NCBI GenBank assembly: GCA_025358435.1
Contig: JANYJQ010000081.1
Coordinates: 1 to 50,441, forward strand
DNA from: Holophagaceae bacterium
GTDB lineage: Bacteria > Acidobacteriota > Holophagae > Holophagales > Holophagaceae
DNA: 50,441 nucleotides
Direction of reading: 5' to 3'
Below the pieces are notes generated by a model, which was not told where the DNA came from, did not search any database, and saw only the letters and a list, made by a program, of their open reading frames with translations. A program made the translations under genes and the position numbers. Shown in pieces: positions 10,601-19,593 of the stretch; the stretch's first letter is position 1; every line of letters begins with the position of its first letter.

Positions 10601-10886
10601 AGTAGATCTTCAGCAGGCCTGTGCCCTGGATGCTTTGGGATTCGATGCGCTCCACGCCGCCCACCGTCGTGGAGTAGGCGCGCTCGCTCAGGAACACCAC
10701 ACGCCGTTCCATTTCCTCCGGCGTCAGCCCTTGGTAGCTCCACACCACCGAGACAACCGGAATATCAATGCTCGGGAAGATGTCCACCAGCATGCGCGAT
10801 GTGGACAGCACACCCATCAAAAGGATGAGCAGACAGAAAACCGCCGTGGTGTACGGGCGTCTAAGAGCTAGTCGAACAATCCACAT
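7641..10886 (-). CDS. Efflux RND transporter permease subunit (AcrB/HAE1-type)
   Basis: 1081 aa; RRPYTTAVFCLLILLMGV, GGLSLAIGMLVDDATVEVENIHR, MAVGIAVSNSILLVSFAND; 4-nt overlap with the adaptor ORF. Confidence 0.95.
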   Translation of the reverse strand: MWIVRLALRRPYTTAVFCLLILLMGVLSTSRMLVDIFPSIDIPVVSVVWSYQGLTPEEMERRVVFLSERAYSTTVGGVERIESQSIQGTGLLKIYFQPGTDIGSAIAQISSVNASILRIMPPGMTAPSVIQFNASNVPVVQLTAQSETLPEQQLADYAINFIRVRLFTIPGLSTPAPFGGKFRQVSVDIDPAKLAARGLSPADVVTALSAENVITPAGIAKMGGREVAVLTNSNIGSVEQFDRIPIKVVGGAPVLLGDVARTYDGFADQTNIVRVNGHRATYLAILKKSDASTLAVVDAAKEALPAIQAAAPNGMELKFDFDQSHFVRAAIKGVVGEALISSLLVSLMILFFLGSWRSMAVVCTSIPLAILCGLIGLKIMGQTLNIMTLGGLSLAIGMLVDDATVEVENIHRNAAMGKPLTVAILDGARQIATPAIVATLAICIVFFPVVLLFGPSKYLFTPLAMAVVFSMLASYVLSRTLVPTLSRMLMGKQIHEEEEQQQDPKATLGGRFNKWREDWLGRFQMAYGRVLDRVLHHRKAVMWGANIFFVISLGLLFSIGQDFFPTVDVGLMKLHVRAPAGTRLEETERIIASVEDEIRRVIPKHELASVNANMGVPVSYNMAFIPSDNVSSQDGDLFVSLNPEHGPTSRYMRELREALPLKFPGVGFYFQPADIVSQVLNFGVPAPIDVQIEGANLQNGYTTARALKDGLKAIPGVVDVRIKQVADAPAVRVDVDRERAARVGLSQRDVANGLLVNLSGNGQLAPSFFLNPVNGVQYSVNVKAPDRLMDSPATLMATPFGISGGAALLQPDQARSAAPTAQAAFQPLSNFATLARTTSPIEISHYTVQRVVDVMANVDGRDLGSVVRDIQRGIKNLKLQPGQKVRIRGQYEVMQTSFTSLGGGLIIAIALVYLLMVVLFQSWLDPFIIMAAVPGALVGILWVLALTGTTINVESLMGSIMAVGIAVSNSILLVSFANDVRAVDGRIDAVEAALLAGTTRLRPVIMTALAMIIGMIPMALALGEAGSQNAPLGRAVIGGLLFATVTTLFIVPVVYSLLRHKPPTAHLLEDKFQAEQQGSEA

Positions 10887-10890
10887 GGTT

Positions 10891-11388
10891 TCAGTGCCCT
10901 TGCTGATGTGCGGTGGATGGGAGTTGGCTGGGTGCGGAACCCTGGTCTTCCATGCGGGCCAGGTTGGACATCAGAAGCCGCAGGGTCTTACGGATCTGGC
11001 GCCCCTCATCTTCCGAAAGACCGGTCTCGATGCCGTCAATCATGCCCCGCCGCAAATGGCGCAGGGATTCGGCCAACGCGGCGCCCTCCGCGCTGAGGGT
11101 GAGTTTTACCCGGTGTCCGTGGCCGCGATCCGCCGTGGATTCCACGAAGCCACGGTCCTGCAGGTTTTTCAGGATGCGGCTGGCGGTGGGGCTGTCCACC
11201 CACACCAGTTCTGCAACCTCGCGTAGCGAGATTTCTGGCCGCTCGGACAGCACCATCAGCACAGTGTACTGTTGAGGCGTGACGCCGTGGGGCGCAAGCC
11301 AGCGCCAGGCCACCTGGCGCATGCGCCGCCGCGTGGCGGAGATGAGCAGAAGGAGGCTGGATTCATCCCAGAGGGGAAGTTCTTGCAT
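10891..11388 (-). CDS. MarR family transcriptional regulator
   Basis: Winged-helix VTPQQYTVLMVLSERPEISLREVAELVWVDSPTASRILKNLQDRGFVESTADRGHGHRVKLTLSAEG; start at MQELPL. Confidence 0.9.
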   Translation of the reverse strand: MQELPLWDESSLLLLISATRRRMRQVAWRWLAPHGVTPQQYTVLMVLSERPEISLREVAELVWVDSPTASRILKNLQDRGFVESTADRGHGHRVKLTLSAEGAALAESLRHLRRGMIDGIETGLSEDEGRQIRKTLRLLMSNLARMEDQGSAPSQLPSTAHQQGH

Positions 11389-11397
11389 AAGCAAGAA
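11380..11397. promoter_or_regulatory. Candidate MarR operator: perfect inverted repeat TTCTTGC-ATAA-GCAAGAA overlapping the marR start codon
   Basis: 7-bp perfect arms with 4-nt spacer directly at the regulator start. Confidence 0.5.
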
Positions 11398-11490
11398 GCT
11401 AACAGGGCAGTTCAACATCCCCAAGAGATTGCGACAAAGTATCTTTTGATTTTGTGATCTTGGGACGACCCTGACCAACTTCGGGGAGCG

Positions 11491-12681
11491 TCAAATCCAG
11501 GAACTGATCGCTCCGGCCACGCCGGGAGGTTGCTCCAGCGCCAGCGGCCGCTCCCAATCTTCCAAGTCCCGTGGCCGCGGCGGGCCGGGGATGAGTTCCC
11601 GAAGCCATTCACGGACTTCCTCAATGCCTGCTTTGGTCAGTGCGCAGCTGAAAACCGCGTCTGGATGTCTTTTTTTCATATCCAACCGATGTGGGCGAGT
11701 CAGCCGGTCCATCTGGTTCAGCACCAGCAGCCGCGGGTGGTCGCCGCAGCCGATCTCATGGAGCGTGGCCCCGACGATCTTCAGATGTTCTTCCAAGTCC
11801 GGGTTCCCTGCATCCGCCACCACCACCAGCGCATCGGCGGTGCGCACTTCGCCCAGGGTCGACCGGAAGGCCGCCACCAGCTGATGGGGCAATTTTCGGA
11901 TGAAGCCGACCGTATCGGACACCAGGGCTTGTTTCGGCGCGCCTGTTTCATCGTCCGCGCCAAGCCAGGCCTTGCGCGTGGTGGTGTCCAGGGTGGCGAA
12001 GAGCATGTCCTTGGGCTCGCCTTCGCCCGTCAGGCATTTCAGGATGCTGGTCTTGCCTGCGTTGGTATAGCCCACCAGGGCGACCCTTGGAAGGCCTGGA
12101 ACCCGGCCCTGGCGCTGGGTTTCGCGCACCTGTTCCAGGTGCTTGAGTTCCTTCTTCAATTGTGAAATGCGCAGCCGTGTCATGCGGCGGTCCACTTCGA
12201 TCTGGGTTTCGCCCGCGCCACCGCGGGTGCCCACGCCACCCGCCTGTCGCTCGAGATGGGTCCACGCCCCTTTCAATCTGGGTAATTCATATTCGAAGCG
12301 CGCGAGTTCCACCTGGGCTCGCGCTTCACGGGTCTGGGCGCGCTGTTCAAAGATGCTGAGGATGAGCCCGGTGCGGTCCATGCAGCGCAGACCCGTGGAT
12401 TTTTCGATGTTGCGGACCTGGCTGCCGCTCAGTTCGTCATCGCAGATCAGCATGGTCGCCTCCAAGCGCCTGGCTTCCTGCGAGGCGGCCTCGAGTTGCC
12501 CTTTGCCGTAAAAGCTGCGGGCCTCGGGTGTGGCGCGTTTGAGGCGTTCCTGTCCTACGGGTTCAATGCCTCCGGCCCGTGCGAGCTCAGCGAGCTCCAG
12601 CAAATGATCCTCGATGGTCGCCCCCTCGTCGTCGCGCCCTTGCCGGGCCAGGAGGAAGCATCGGGGTTGGATTTCTGCCAT
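11491..12681 (-). CDS. hflX: GTPase HflX
   Basis: GVGTRGGAGETQIEVDRR, VALVGYTNAGKTSILKCLTG, ATLDTTTRK, DTVGFIRKLPHQLVAAFRSTLGEV. Confidence 0.95.
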   Translation of the reverse strand: MAEIQPRCFLLARQGRDDEGATIEDHLLELAELARAGGIEPVGQERLKRATPEARSFYGKGQLEAASQEARRLEATMLICDDELSGSQVRNIEKSTGLRCMDRTGLILSIFEQRAQTREARAQVELARFEYELPRLKGAWTHLERQAGGVGTRGGAGETQIEVDRRMTRLRISQLKKELKHLEQVRETQRQGRVPGLPRVALVGYTNAGKTSILKCLTGEGEPKDMLFATLDTTTRKAWLGADDETGAPKQALVSDTVGFIRKLPHQLVAAFRSTLGEVRTADALVVVADAGNPDLEEHLKIVGATLHEIGCGDHPRLLVLNQMDRLTRPHRLDMKKRHPDAVFSCALTKAGIEEVREWLRELIPGPPRPRDLEDWERPLALEQPPGVAGAISSWI

Positions 12682-12821
12682 GAACCAAGAATAAGGTGCT
12701 TCCCTGGCAACTGCCCCGGGGAAATTAAGCAGCAGTTCGCACGGTGGCATCCGAGTTCTTTGTGACCTTTTTGGCAAATTGATTTCCATCGCGGTTCATC
12801 CATGAAGGCGATGATTGATCC

Positions 12822-13604
12822 ATGGACATGGCGGCCCTTCATCTCGCCGCCGACCTAGGCGGCTCCGTGCTGTCCGGGGAGGGCGGGGCGCTGGTGCTGG
12901 TGGAGCATCAGCGCCGCCATGGCCTGCCCGTCCTGCTGGTGCTGGGTAGCCGCACGCCGCACCTGCTTGAAGCCTTGGAAGCTTGGGAGACCTGCGATGC
13001 GGAGTTGAATTTGTGCGCGCTGCTTCCTGCCCCTGGGGTGGATTTGAGTGCGGCCTTGCGCTTCCACCGCCGCCGCATCGGTTCCCTGGTGGCTGCAGTC
13101 GATGCCGGCCTTCCCTGGTTGGATGATCGGCCCATGCTCGCCGCGCGTCTTCCCGGGCGGATTTTCATGGCTGCGCCAGAAACACTAGGGAAGGCTCCGC
13201 TCTCGCCGTTAGAGAAGATGGAACTGAAATCCTTTCTGCCGGCCTGGGACAAAAAACTAAGGCGTGAGGCCTTTCGCAGAGGGTCCTGGAAGGAGGTCGA
13301 AGGCGGGTTCGAAACCGACCTGTGGCCTGGCGTGGGGATGCCCACCAATGCCGAGTTGCGCATCCCGCCCCTTGCGCTGCCGACGGCCACGTCGCTTGTG
13401 GATGTGTTGCGGTCCAGCCTGCGCAATGCCTTCAACACGCCCATTCCGTTGCTGCCGTTGCCCGGCGATCCATCCAATCTCCATGCCTTGGCCCAGCTCA
13501 CACCCAATCGGGCGGCCTTCCGCGGGCCAGTGGAAGCCTGGCGGCTCGCCTACCAGAAACTAGCCGAGCTGCCCGCTCCGCCGCATTTCTGCGCACGATG
13601 CTGA
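12822..13604 (+). CDS. Hypothetical protein
   Basis: 260-aa ORF with GC-rich third codon positions, divergent from hflX; no family recognised. Confidence 0.6.
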   Translation: MDMAALHLAADLGGSVLSGEGGALVLVEHQRRHGLPVLLVLGSRTPHLLEALEAWETCDAELNLCALLPAPGVDLSAALRFHRRRIGSLVAAVDAGLPWLDDRPMLAARLPGRIFMAAPETLGKAPLSPLEKMELKSFLPAWDKKLRREAFRRGSWKEVEGGFETDLWPGVGMPTNAELRIPPLALPTATSLVDVLRSSLRNAFNTPIPLLPLPGDPSNLHALAQLTPNRAAFRGPVEAWRLAYQKLAELPAPPHFCARC

Positions 13605-13773
13605 TGGGCTGAGCCCAGTGCCGCCATGGCAGGGCTGTTCATCAGTTGCCTTGTGCTGAATCAGGGAGTGGATTCTTTGGGATGAGGAGTGGAGGACGCC
13701 GCACGGCCTGCCTAGCCATCCATCTGGCGTGGCTTTGGGAGACGCAACTGAGTCGCTCTGTTTAGATGGAGTC

Positions 13774-15120
13774 ATGGACCGCAGCATCGGGAAGTTCGAG
13801 ATCATCCGCCGTTTGGGAGGCGGCGCCATGGGCGAGGTGTTCCTGGCGCGGGATCCCAGCATCGGCCGCGAGGTGGCCATAAAGACCATCCTGCCTTCCC
13901 TGGGGCCCATGGACGATGTGCGCCAGCGCTTCGCGCGGGAAGCCCAGGCGGCTGGCCTGCTGCAGCATCCCAATGTGGCGACGGTCTTCGAGTACGGCGA
14001 AGACCATGACGTGCTGTACCTCGCCATGGAATTCGTCCCCGGCGAGGATCTTGGCGCCGTGCTGCTGCGCGATGAACTGAACGGCGCCCAGATCCTGGAG
14101 ATCGTCGCGCAGATCTGCGAGGGGCTCCACCACGCGCACAAACAGGGCATCGTGCACCGCGACATCAAGCCATCTAACGTCATGGTGCTGCGGGATGACG
14201 ATGGCCTGCGGGCCAAGATCATGGACTTCGGCGTGGCCAAGACCGCTCATTCGGATCTCACACAGACAGGCCAGATCATGGGCACCTTGGCCTACATGGC
14301 GCCGGAATACCTGCGCACGGGAAAGGCGAGCCCCCAGTCCGACCAGTTCTCCGTAGGCGTCCTGCTCTATGAAGCCCTCTCCGGAGCGAAGCCCTTCCAG
14401 GGCGAGACCACTGGCGCCGTGGTCTACGGCATCATCCATGACACGCCGCGGCCGCTCGATCCCGAGCACCTCCAGGGCGTGAGCCCGGCGGTGCGCACCC
14501 TGGTGGAACGCGCCTTGAGCAAGGAACCTGATGAACGCTTCGCCTCCACCGGCGATCTGGCCAAGGCCTTGCGCTCTGCCAAGGATCCCCTCTGGTCCAC
14601 CACAAGCGATGCCACGGCGGTGCTGGACCGGCCCACGCCCGGCACCACCAAGCGCGTCAAAGTGGCATCTCCAGGAATCCGGGGATGGACGTGGGCGCTT
14701 GGCCTTGGCGCCGTCGCCATCGGGGTGGCTGTGGTCTTCCGACTGCCGAAGCCCAAGGCGATTCCCGCCATCCAGACGCCGAACGCGGCCAACATGCACC
14801 TCAACGATTTGGTGCTGGACGAGGCCGAGCGCCTGGTGGACACCAGGCCCAAGGACGCGCTGCTGCTCATCCAGGGCGTCATCGATGCCACGCCGAAAGA
14901 CGTGCCCATGGACCCCGATGCTTACGCGCTCAAGCTCGTCGCCCTCCACAAGCAAGGCGACCTGGAAGCCTTCGGCGAGGCATTGGGCGAAGCCCGGTAC
15001 CGCGGCGTCACGACCAAGGACCTGCTCACCAACAAGGCCTACAAGGCCATGCTGGAACGCGATAAAACCAAAAAGAAATTGCAGGACGACTTGAGGGCGC
15101 GGTTGCTGAAGGGCGAGTGA
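13774..15120 (+). CDS. Serine/threonine protein kinase (PknB-like) with one TM and a C-terminal extension
   Basis: FEIIRRLGGGAMGEVFLARDP, VHRDIKPSNVMV, KIMDFGVAK, MGTLAYMAPEYL. Confidence 0.94.
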   Translation: MDRSIGKFEIIRRLGGGAMGEVFLARDPSIGREVAIKTILPSLGPMDDVRQRFAREAQAAGLLQHPNVATVFEYGEDHDVLYLAMEFVPGEDLGAVLLRDELNGAQILEIVAQICEGLHHAHKQGIVHRDIKPSNVMVLRDDDGLRAKIMDFGVAKTAHSDLTQTGQIMGTLAYMAPEYLRTGKASPQSDQFSVGVLLYEALSGAKPFQGETTGAVVYGIIHDTPRPLDPEHLQGVSPAVRTLVERALSKEPDERFASTGDLAKALRSAKDPLWSTTSDATAVLDRPTPGTTKRVKVASPGIRGWTWALGLGAVAIGVAVVFRLPKPKAIPAIQTPNAANMHLNDLVLDEAERLVDTRPKDALLLIQGVIDATPKDVPMDPDAYALKLVALHKQGDLEAFGEALGEARYRGVTTKDLLTNKAYKAMLERDKTKKKLQDDLRARLLKGE

Positions 15121-15132
15121 GGGGAATTGGCC

Positions 15133-16434
15133 TCAATGCCCCCAGACCTTGGAGAAACCACGCCCGCCGGATTGAGGGTTCTGCGCCCATGTGGCAGGGG
15201 AGGAATCCTGGATGGTGTAGGAGCCCGGAGGCAGGGTCACATTGGCATCCACCGTCCAATTGGCGTTCTGCACGTTGCTGGAAGCCGTGGATCCTTTCGC
15301 CGCCCAGGGACCGTAGGTCCTCCCAGACGCATCCACAAGGGAAATGGAGCCAGGAGCTGCCCCCTGGGCATTGTTCCAGTGGTAGTTCCAGATCTGGGTG
15401 ACCACGGTCTGCCTGGTGAGGGTGAAAACGGTCCTTGCGGTGGGATTGTTCACGACTCCAGAGGTGTTGCTGCTGTCGAAGAGCACGACAATCGGGCCTG
15501 ATGGCTGCGGCGGCGGGGGTGGTGGCGGCGGGGGTGGTGGCGGAGAAATCACGCCAGCTTTCCCCCAGACTTTGGCGTAACCGCAGCCCTTCGACTGGAT
15601 GTTCTGCCCCCAGGTGGATGGGGAAGAGTCGACAACCGTGTAGGAGCCGGCCGGCAGGGTCGCATTCGGGCTTGCGGTCCAGTTCTCGTTCGCCGCCTTG
15701 TTGGCCCCAGGGGATCCGACCGCTGGCCAAGGGCCGTAGTTCTTGCCGCTTTGATCCGTGAAGCCAATGGTTCCCGGCGCGGCACCCTTGCCGTTGTTCC
15801 AATGGTAGGTCCAGATTTGATTGATCAAGGTCGGCTGGCGGAGGACCACGACCGTTTTTGCTGAAGGGTTGTTGTACACCGTGTTGCTGTTCGTATTGTC
15901 GAAGATCAGGTTCGCGCTGGGTGCGGGAGCCGGGTTGGGCGATGGCCCCGGCGTGGGGCTGGTGGGCGTCAGCACGAAGTTCACCTGGTAGGTCCGGCCC
16001 CGATGCTGGAAGCGGACGTTGTTGGCGCTGAGCGTGCTGCCCGTCGCTCCGAGGGCGCCCGTAAGCTGGCCTGTGAACATGGCGGCGGTGATGCCGATGC
16101 TGGCCTGTGAGAAGAAGACATCCCCGGCCATCTGGTTGGGGCCGAGCTTCGGCACTTTCTTGCCCGCCGCTTGGAGGATCCTGTAGGGCTGGTCCAGGTC
16201 CTTGAAATCGAGATGGCCGCCACTAAGCTGGACAGCTCGCGTGGTCGGATTGATCGCGGCGTACAGATACATCTTGAAGAAATTGTTCTGGGTGTCCCAG
16301 CCGGACCGGTATTCGACATAACGGAGGGCCTGGGCCGCCAGGCCTTGGGTCGACAGGATGAGAAAGAGCCCCAGCAAGACTTGCAGGACCCGGCGGATGG
16401 ATGCGTGCGGCTTAGCCTGCTGTGCGTTGTTCAC
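15133..16434 (-). CDS. Secreted protein with two tandem ~118-aa homologous domains separated by a poly-Pro linker; function unknown
   Basis: Probable GTG start with SD GGAG; signal-like N-terminus; two copies of NxP(T/S)A(R/K)T...QIW(N/T)YHWNN...GAAPG...YGPW...LP(P/A)GSYT...SSP(A/S)TW.QN. Confidence 0.75.
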   Translation of the reverse strand: MNNAQQAKPHASIRRVLQVLLGLFLILSTQGLAAQALRYVEYRSGWDTQNNFFKMYLYAAINPTTRAVQLSGGHLDFKDLDQPYRILQAAGKKVPKLGPNQMAGDVFFSQASIGITAAMFTGQLTGALGATGSTLSANNVRFQHRGRTYQVNFVLTPTSPTPGPSPNPAPAPSANLIFDNTNSNTVYNNPSAKTVVVLRQPTLINQIWTYHWNNGKGAAPGTIGFTDQSGKNYGPWPAVGSPGANKAANENWTASPNATLPAGSYTVVDSSPSTWGQNIQSKGCGYAKVWGKAGVISPPPPPPPPPPPPQPSGPIVVLFDSSNTSGVVNNPTARTVFTLTRQTVVTQIWNYHWNNAQGAAPGSISLVDASGRTYGPWAAKGSTASSNVQNANWTVDANVTLPPGSYTIQDSSPATWAQNPQSGGRGFSKVWGH

Positions 16435-16466
16435 GGAGATTCTCCTTCGTTCCAAGGGTGATGGTT

Positions 16467-16568
16467 GGCGAAGGGTTCGCCCCCTTCTGGCATGGATGCC
16501 TGCGGGACCGCAGGCTCCATCTGTGATGGTCGATTGCGCGCAAAGATCCGAATTGATACGAAGTATCA
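16467..16568. promoter_or_regulatory. Cluster of four perfect inverted repeats in the leader of the secreted-protein gene
   Basis: GGCGAA-GGG-TTCGCC (16467-16481), GCCTGCG-GGAC-CGCAGGC (16498-16515), TTGCGCGCAA (16534-16543), TGATAC-GAA-GTATCA (16554-16568). Confidence 0.45.
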
Positions 16569-16744
16569 GCGAGAGGCTGCATAGGGTGTACGCCCCGCCC
16601 AAGAATCTTTCAAGGAAAAACAGAAGAAAAATCTGAACATCAGGGCCTTGGCTGATGGCCCATGAAGGTAAAGCAACCAGCGCCAATGCTCGCAGTTGGG
16701 GGCAGGGCGTAAAATTGAAGCTGTTTTTCCAGAGGGGAGGGTCC

Positions 16745-18499
16745 TTGGCAGTCAAGGCTCTGCTGGTTTATCCCGAAATGCCGCCAACTTACTGGAGCAT
16801 GCGCTACGCGCTGCCCTTCATCGGCTGCCAGGCTTCACTACCGCCTTTGGGCCTGCTGACGGTGGCGGCGATGTTGCCGAAGGACTGGGATCTTAAGCTC
16901 ATTGATCTGAACGTGGAGACGATTTCCAAGAAGGATGTCTTGGAGGCCGATCTGATCCTGACTTCCGCCATGCTCGTGCAACGCGTCTCTTTCGAAAAAA
17001 TCGTCGCGCTGTGCAAGGAAGCGGGCAAACCCCTGGTCGCGGGCGGGCCCTACCCGAGCAGTTGCCATGAGCAGATCGAAGGCGTGGATCACTTTGTGCT
17101 TGGCGAGGCGGAGGTCAATCTACCGCCTTTCCTGGCGGATTTCAAAAACGGGAATCCGAAAAGCTGCTACCGGGATCCCACGCGCCCCGACATAACGCAC
17201 ACACCCCCGCCGCGCTTCGACCTGTTGGACCGAAAACGCTACGCCGGCGCAGCGTTGCAATACTCCCGGGGCTGCCCCCACCATTGCGAGTTCTGCGACA
17301 TCGTCGAGCTCTTCGGCCACAAGCCCCGAACGAAAACACCCGCCCAGATCCTTGCGGAAATGGATCTGCTTTATGAAGGTGGATGGCGCGGCTCGCTGTT
17401 CGTGGTGGACGATAATTTCATCGGCAATCGGCTGCAGGTGCGCCGCCTGCTTCCAGAGGTGGCCCGCTGGCAGCAGGAACGGAATTACCCCTTCACGCTC
17501 TACACTGAGGCCAGCCTGGACCTGGCGGCAGACGAACGGCTGATGGACGACATGGTTCGGGCAGGCTTTAACATGGTGTTCGTCGGCATCGAGACACCCG
17601 ACCAGGCCACGCTCGAGGCGGTGGGAAAGCGCCTGAACAGCCGTGCGGATCTGCTGGCCAGCGTTCGCGCCATCCAGGCAAAGGGGCTGGAAGTGGCTGC
17701 CGGGTTCATCGTGGGTTTCGATGCAGACCAGGACGATATCTTTGACCGCCAGATCCGCTTCATCGGGCAGGCCGCCATTCCCACGGCGATGGTGGGACTT
17801 CTGACCGCTCTTCCTGGGACCCGGCTCCATACCCGCCTGGCCTCGGAAGGGCGCCTGCTTTCCACCTCGGTCGGGGGCAACAACACCCATGACCTGGACT
17901 TGAATTTCCTGCCGCGGATGGATGCCGATGCGCTTCGTGCGGGATACAAGCGCGTGCTCGCCGAGGTGTACCGGCCGCGCCGCTACTTTGCGCGTTGTCT
18001 TGAGCTGATCCGCCGGATGAAGTCCCACAAGACCTCCGTGCGCAGGATCCGGCTCATCGAGCTGCGGGCCTTCTTCCATTCCCTCGTCCGGCAGACTTTC
18101 TCCCGCTATTCGTTCGCCTACTGGTCCTACCTGTTGCGGGGCCTGTGGATGCGCCCGCGCATGGTCGCAGAGCTCGTCACCATGGCCGTGAAGGGCCACC
18201 ATTTCTTCACCATCACCCGAAGCCTGCTGGAACTGGAGAAATTCAAAGACAAGCTGCAACGCTCACGCCAAGATCTGGAAGACCGCCTCAAGCGAGCCAT
18301 CCAAGGCAACGCCAAAAACCTGGCCGCCTGGAAGGCCTACCGCACTCGCCTGGTGGAGAAAGCAAAGGCCCGCTCTGACGGCTTCCACCCCGATTTCAAG
18401 TCCAGCGCGGTGAAGGCGTTTGAAGAATTCAGGGGGGCGACCGAGAGACTGTTGGTGACGGGTGCTGGAGCTGCGAGGAATTCGGGGAGTTGCTCCTAG
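16745..18499 (+). CDS. B12-binding-domain radical SAM protein (DUF4070-like C-terminus)
   Basis: QYSRGCPHHCEFCDIVELFG (CxxxCxxC), upstream B12-binding-like Rossmann region; TTG start inferred after GAGGGGAGGG. Confidence 0.85.
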   Translation: MAVKALLVYPEMPPTYWSMRYALPFIGCQASLPPLGLLTVAAMLPKDWDLKLIDLNVETISKKDVLEADLILTSAMLVQRVSFEKIVALCKEAGKPLVAGGPYPSSCHEQIEGVDHFVLGEAEVNLPPFLADFKNGNPKSCYRDPTRPDITHTPPPRFDLLDRKRYAGAALQYSRGCPHHCEFCDIVELFGHKPRTKTPAQILAEMDLLYEGGWRGSLFVVDDNFIGNRLQVRRLLPEVARWQQERNYPFTLYTEASLDLAADERLMDDMVRAGFNMVFVGIETPDQATLEAVGKRLNSRADLLASVRAIQAKGLEVAAGFIVGFDADQDDIFDRQIRFIGQAAIPTAMVGLLTALPGTRLHTRLASEGRLLSTSVGGNNTHDLDLNFLPRMDADALRAGYKRVLAEVYRPRRYFARCLELIRRMKSHKTSVRRIRLIELRAFFHSLVRQTFSRYSFAYWSYLLRGLWMRPRMVAELVTMAVKGHHFFTITRSLLELEKFKDKLQRSRQDLEDRLKRAIQGNAKNLAAWKAYRTRLVEKAKARSDGFHPDFKSSAVKAFEEFRGATERLLVTGAGAARNSGSCS

Positions 18500-18602
18500 G
18501 GCACAACCAGATGGAATTGCTGGAGAAGCCTCAGCGCCATCGGGAAAAACCGGGGCAAAGAATTTTCATGGGCATGGATTTGTTGTGTGTTTTCAGTTTT
18601 TG

Positions 18603-18677
18603 ATCCCCGAAAATCTCAGTGGCTCCCAGGCTGAAAAAATATTATTTGGCTTGGGAGTCACGGGGAGGGACGGGGAT
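18603..18677 (+). other. Nested stem-loop in a convergent intergenic region
   Basis: ATCCCCG(18603-18609)/CGGGGAT(18671-18677) enclosing TGGCTCCCA(18620-18628)/TGGGAGTCA(18652-18660; one G-U pair on the + strand RNA). Confidence 0.4.
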
Positions 18678-18797
18678 AAAGATCCAGCTATTCGGTTGCC
18701 ATCGTGCCCTTTTCATTAAGGTTCATCCCCGGTTTAACAGATGTTGAAGCACGGGTACACGCACTGTGTGCGCCGTTTCATGCCAAATAGGCATCTT

Positions 18798-19475
18798 CTA
18801 AATTTCCGTGATCTGGCAGCCGTACCAGGACCAGTACCCGCGGCCGGGGATGTTGCCGCGGATCGCGATATAGGTTTCCTGGGGTTTGGCCGTTCCGGGG
18901 AAGACGATCAACAGGCGGTTGGAATTGGGCATGATCTGCTGGAACGCGCTGCTGTTGTCCACGTGGACATAGATGTAATACGTACCGGTGTTTCCATACA
19001 TCCCGGCATCAATGAGGTACTTCTTGTTGGGCAGGGGCTTGAACGAGATGAAAAGGTCCGGATCGTTCCCTGCGCCGTTGAACATGTTGGTCGAGTTGCC
19101 GAAGGAAGCAACCCCGGTTCCGTACCAGTCCGAGTAGACATACATGGGGTTCTCGTAATGAGTGGCGGCGGAGACTCCATTCACGGTCTGCACGTGGTTC
19201 TGCACCGTGAGGTTGATGGTCGTGGCGGGGGCGCCACCCCCTCCGGAATAGAGATTCAAGGCTTTCAGAGTCGCCACCTTCTCGGTCCAGCTAAGGGGTT
19301 TGGGGCCGGCCTGCAGTCCGAGGGTCCGATGCGTCGACTGGACCGCTGGGACACTCTTACCTGCGGCCAGGTGGGCGACCGGATGGGCCGCGGGCGCGAT
19401 CTTTTGCATAACCGACGGGACCTGGAATGCTGCCAAGGCGGCCAAGGGAGCCAGAACGAACATTGCACGGGACAT
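18798..19475 (-). CDS. Putative secreted hypothetical protein
   Basis: 225 aa with signal-like N-terminus MSRAMFVLAPLAALAAFQVPSV; SD GGAGGA upstream. Confidence 0.65.
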   Translation of the reverse strand: MSRAMFVLAPLAALAAFQVPSVMQKIAPAAHPVAHLAAGKSVPAVQSTHRTLGLQAGPKPLSWTEKVATLKALNLYSGGGGAPATTINLTVQNHVQTVNGVSAATHYENPMYVYSDWYGTGVASFGNSTNMFNGAGNDPDLFISFKPLPNKKYLIDAGMYGNTGTYYIYVHVDNSSAFQQIMPNSNRLLIVFPGTAKPQETYIAIRGNIPGRGYWSWYGCQITEI

Positions 19476-19593
19476 ATGTGTCCTCCGGAGAAGAAAGGGA
19501 TGCTGGCGGTTGTTGAAAACTGCGCAAGTCTACCGGCCTGGCACGGAGCTGTGTCCTGCAATTTCTGCCCGTCCGTTCCAAGATGCGAATCCC

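Noticed and set aside
13762-14955. 397-aa reverse ORF opposite the Ser/Thr kinase
   Set aside because: Shadow frame of the kinase; no recognisable motifs.
17120-18259. 379-aa reverse ORF opposite the radical SAM gene
   Set aside because: Shadow frame; the + strand carries the CxxxCxxC radical SAM motif.
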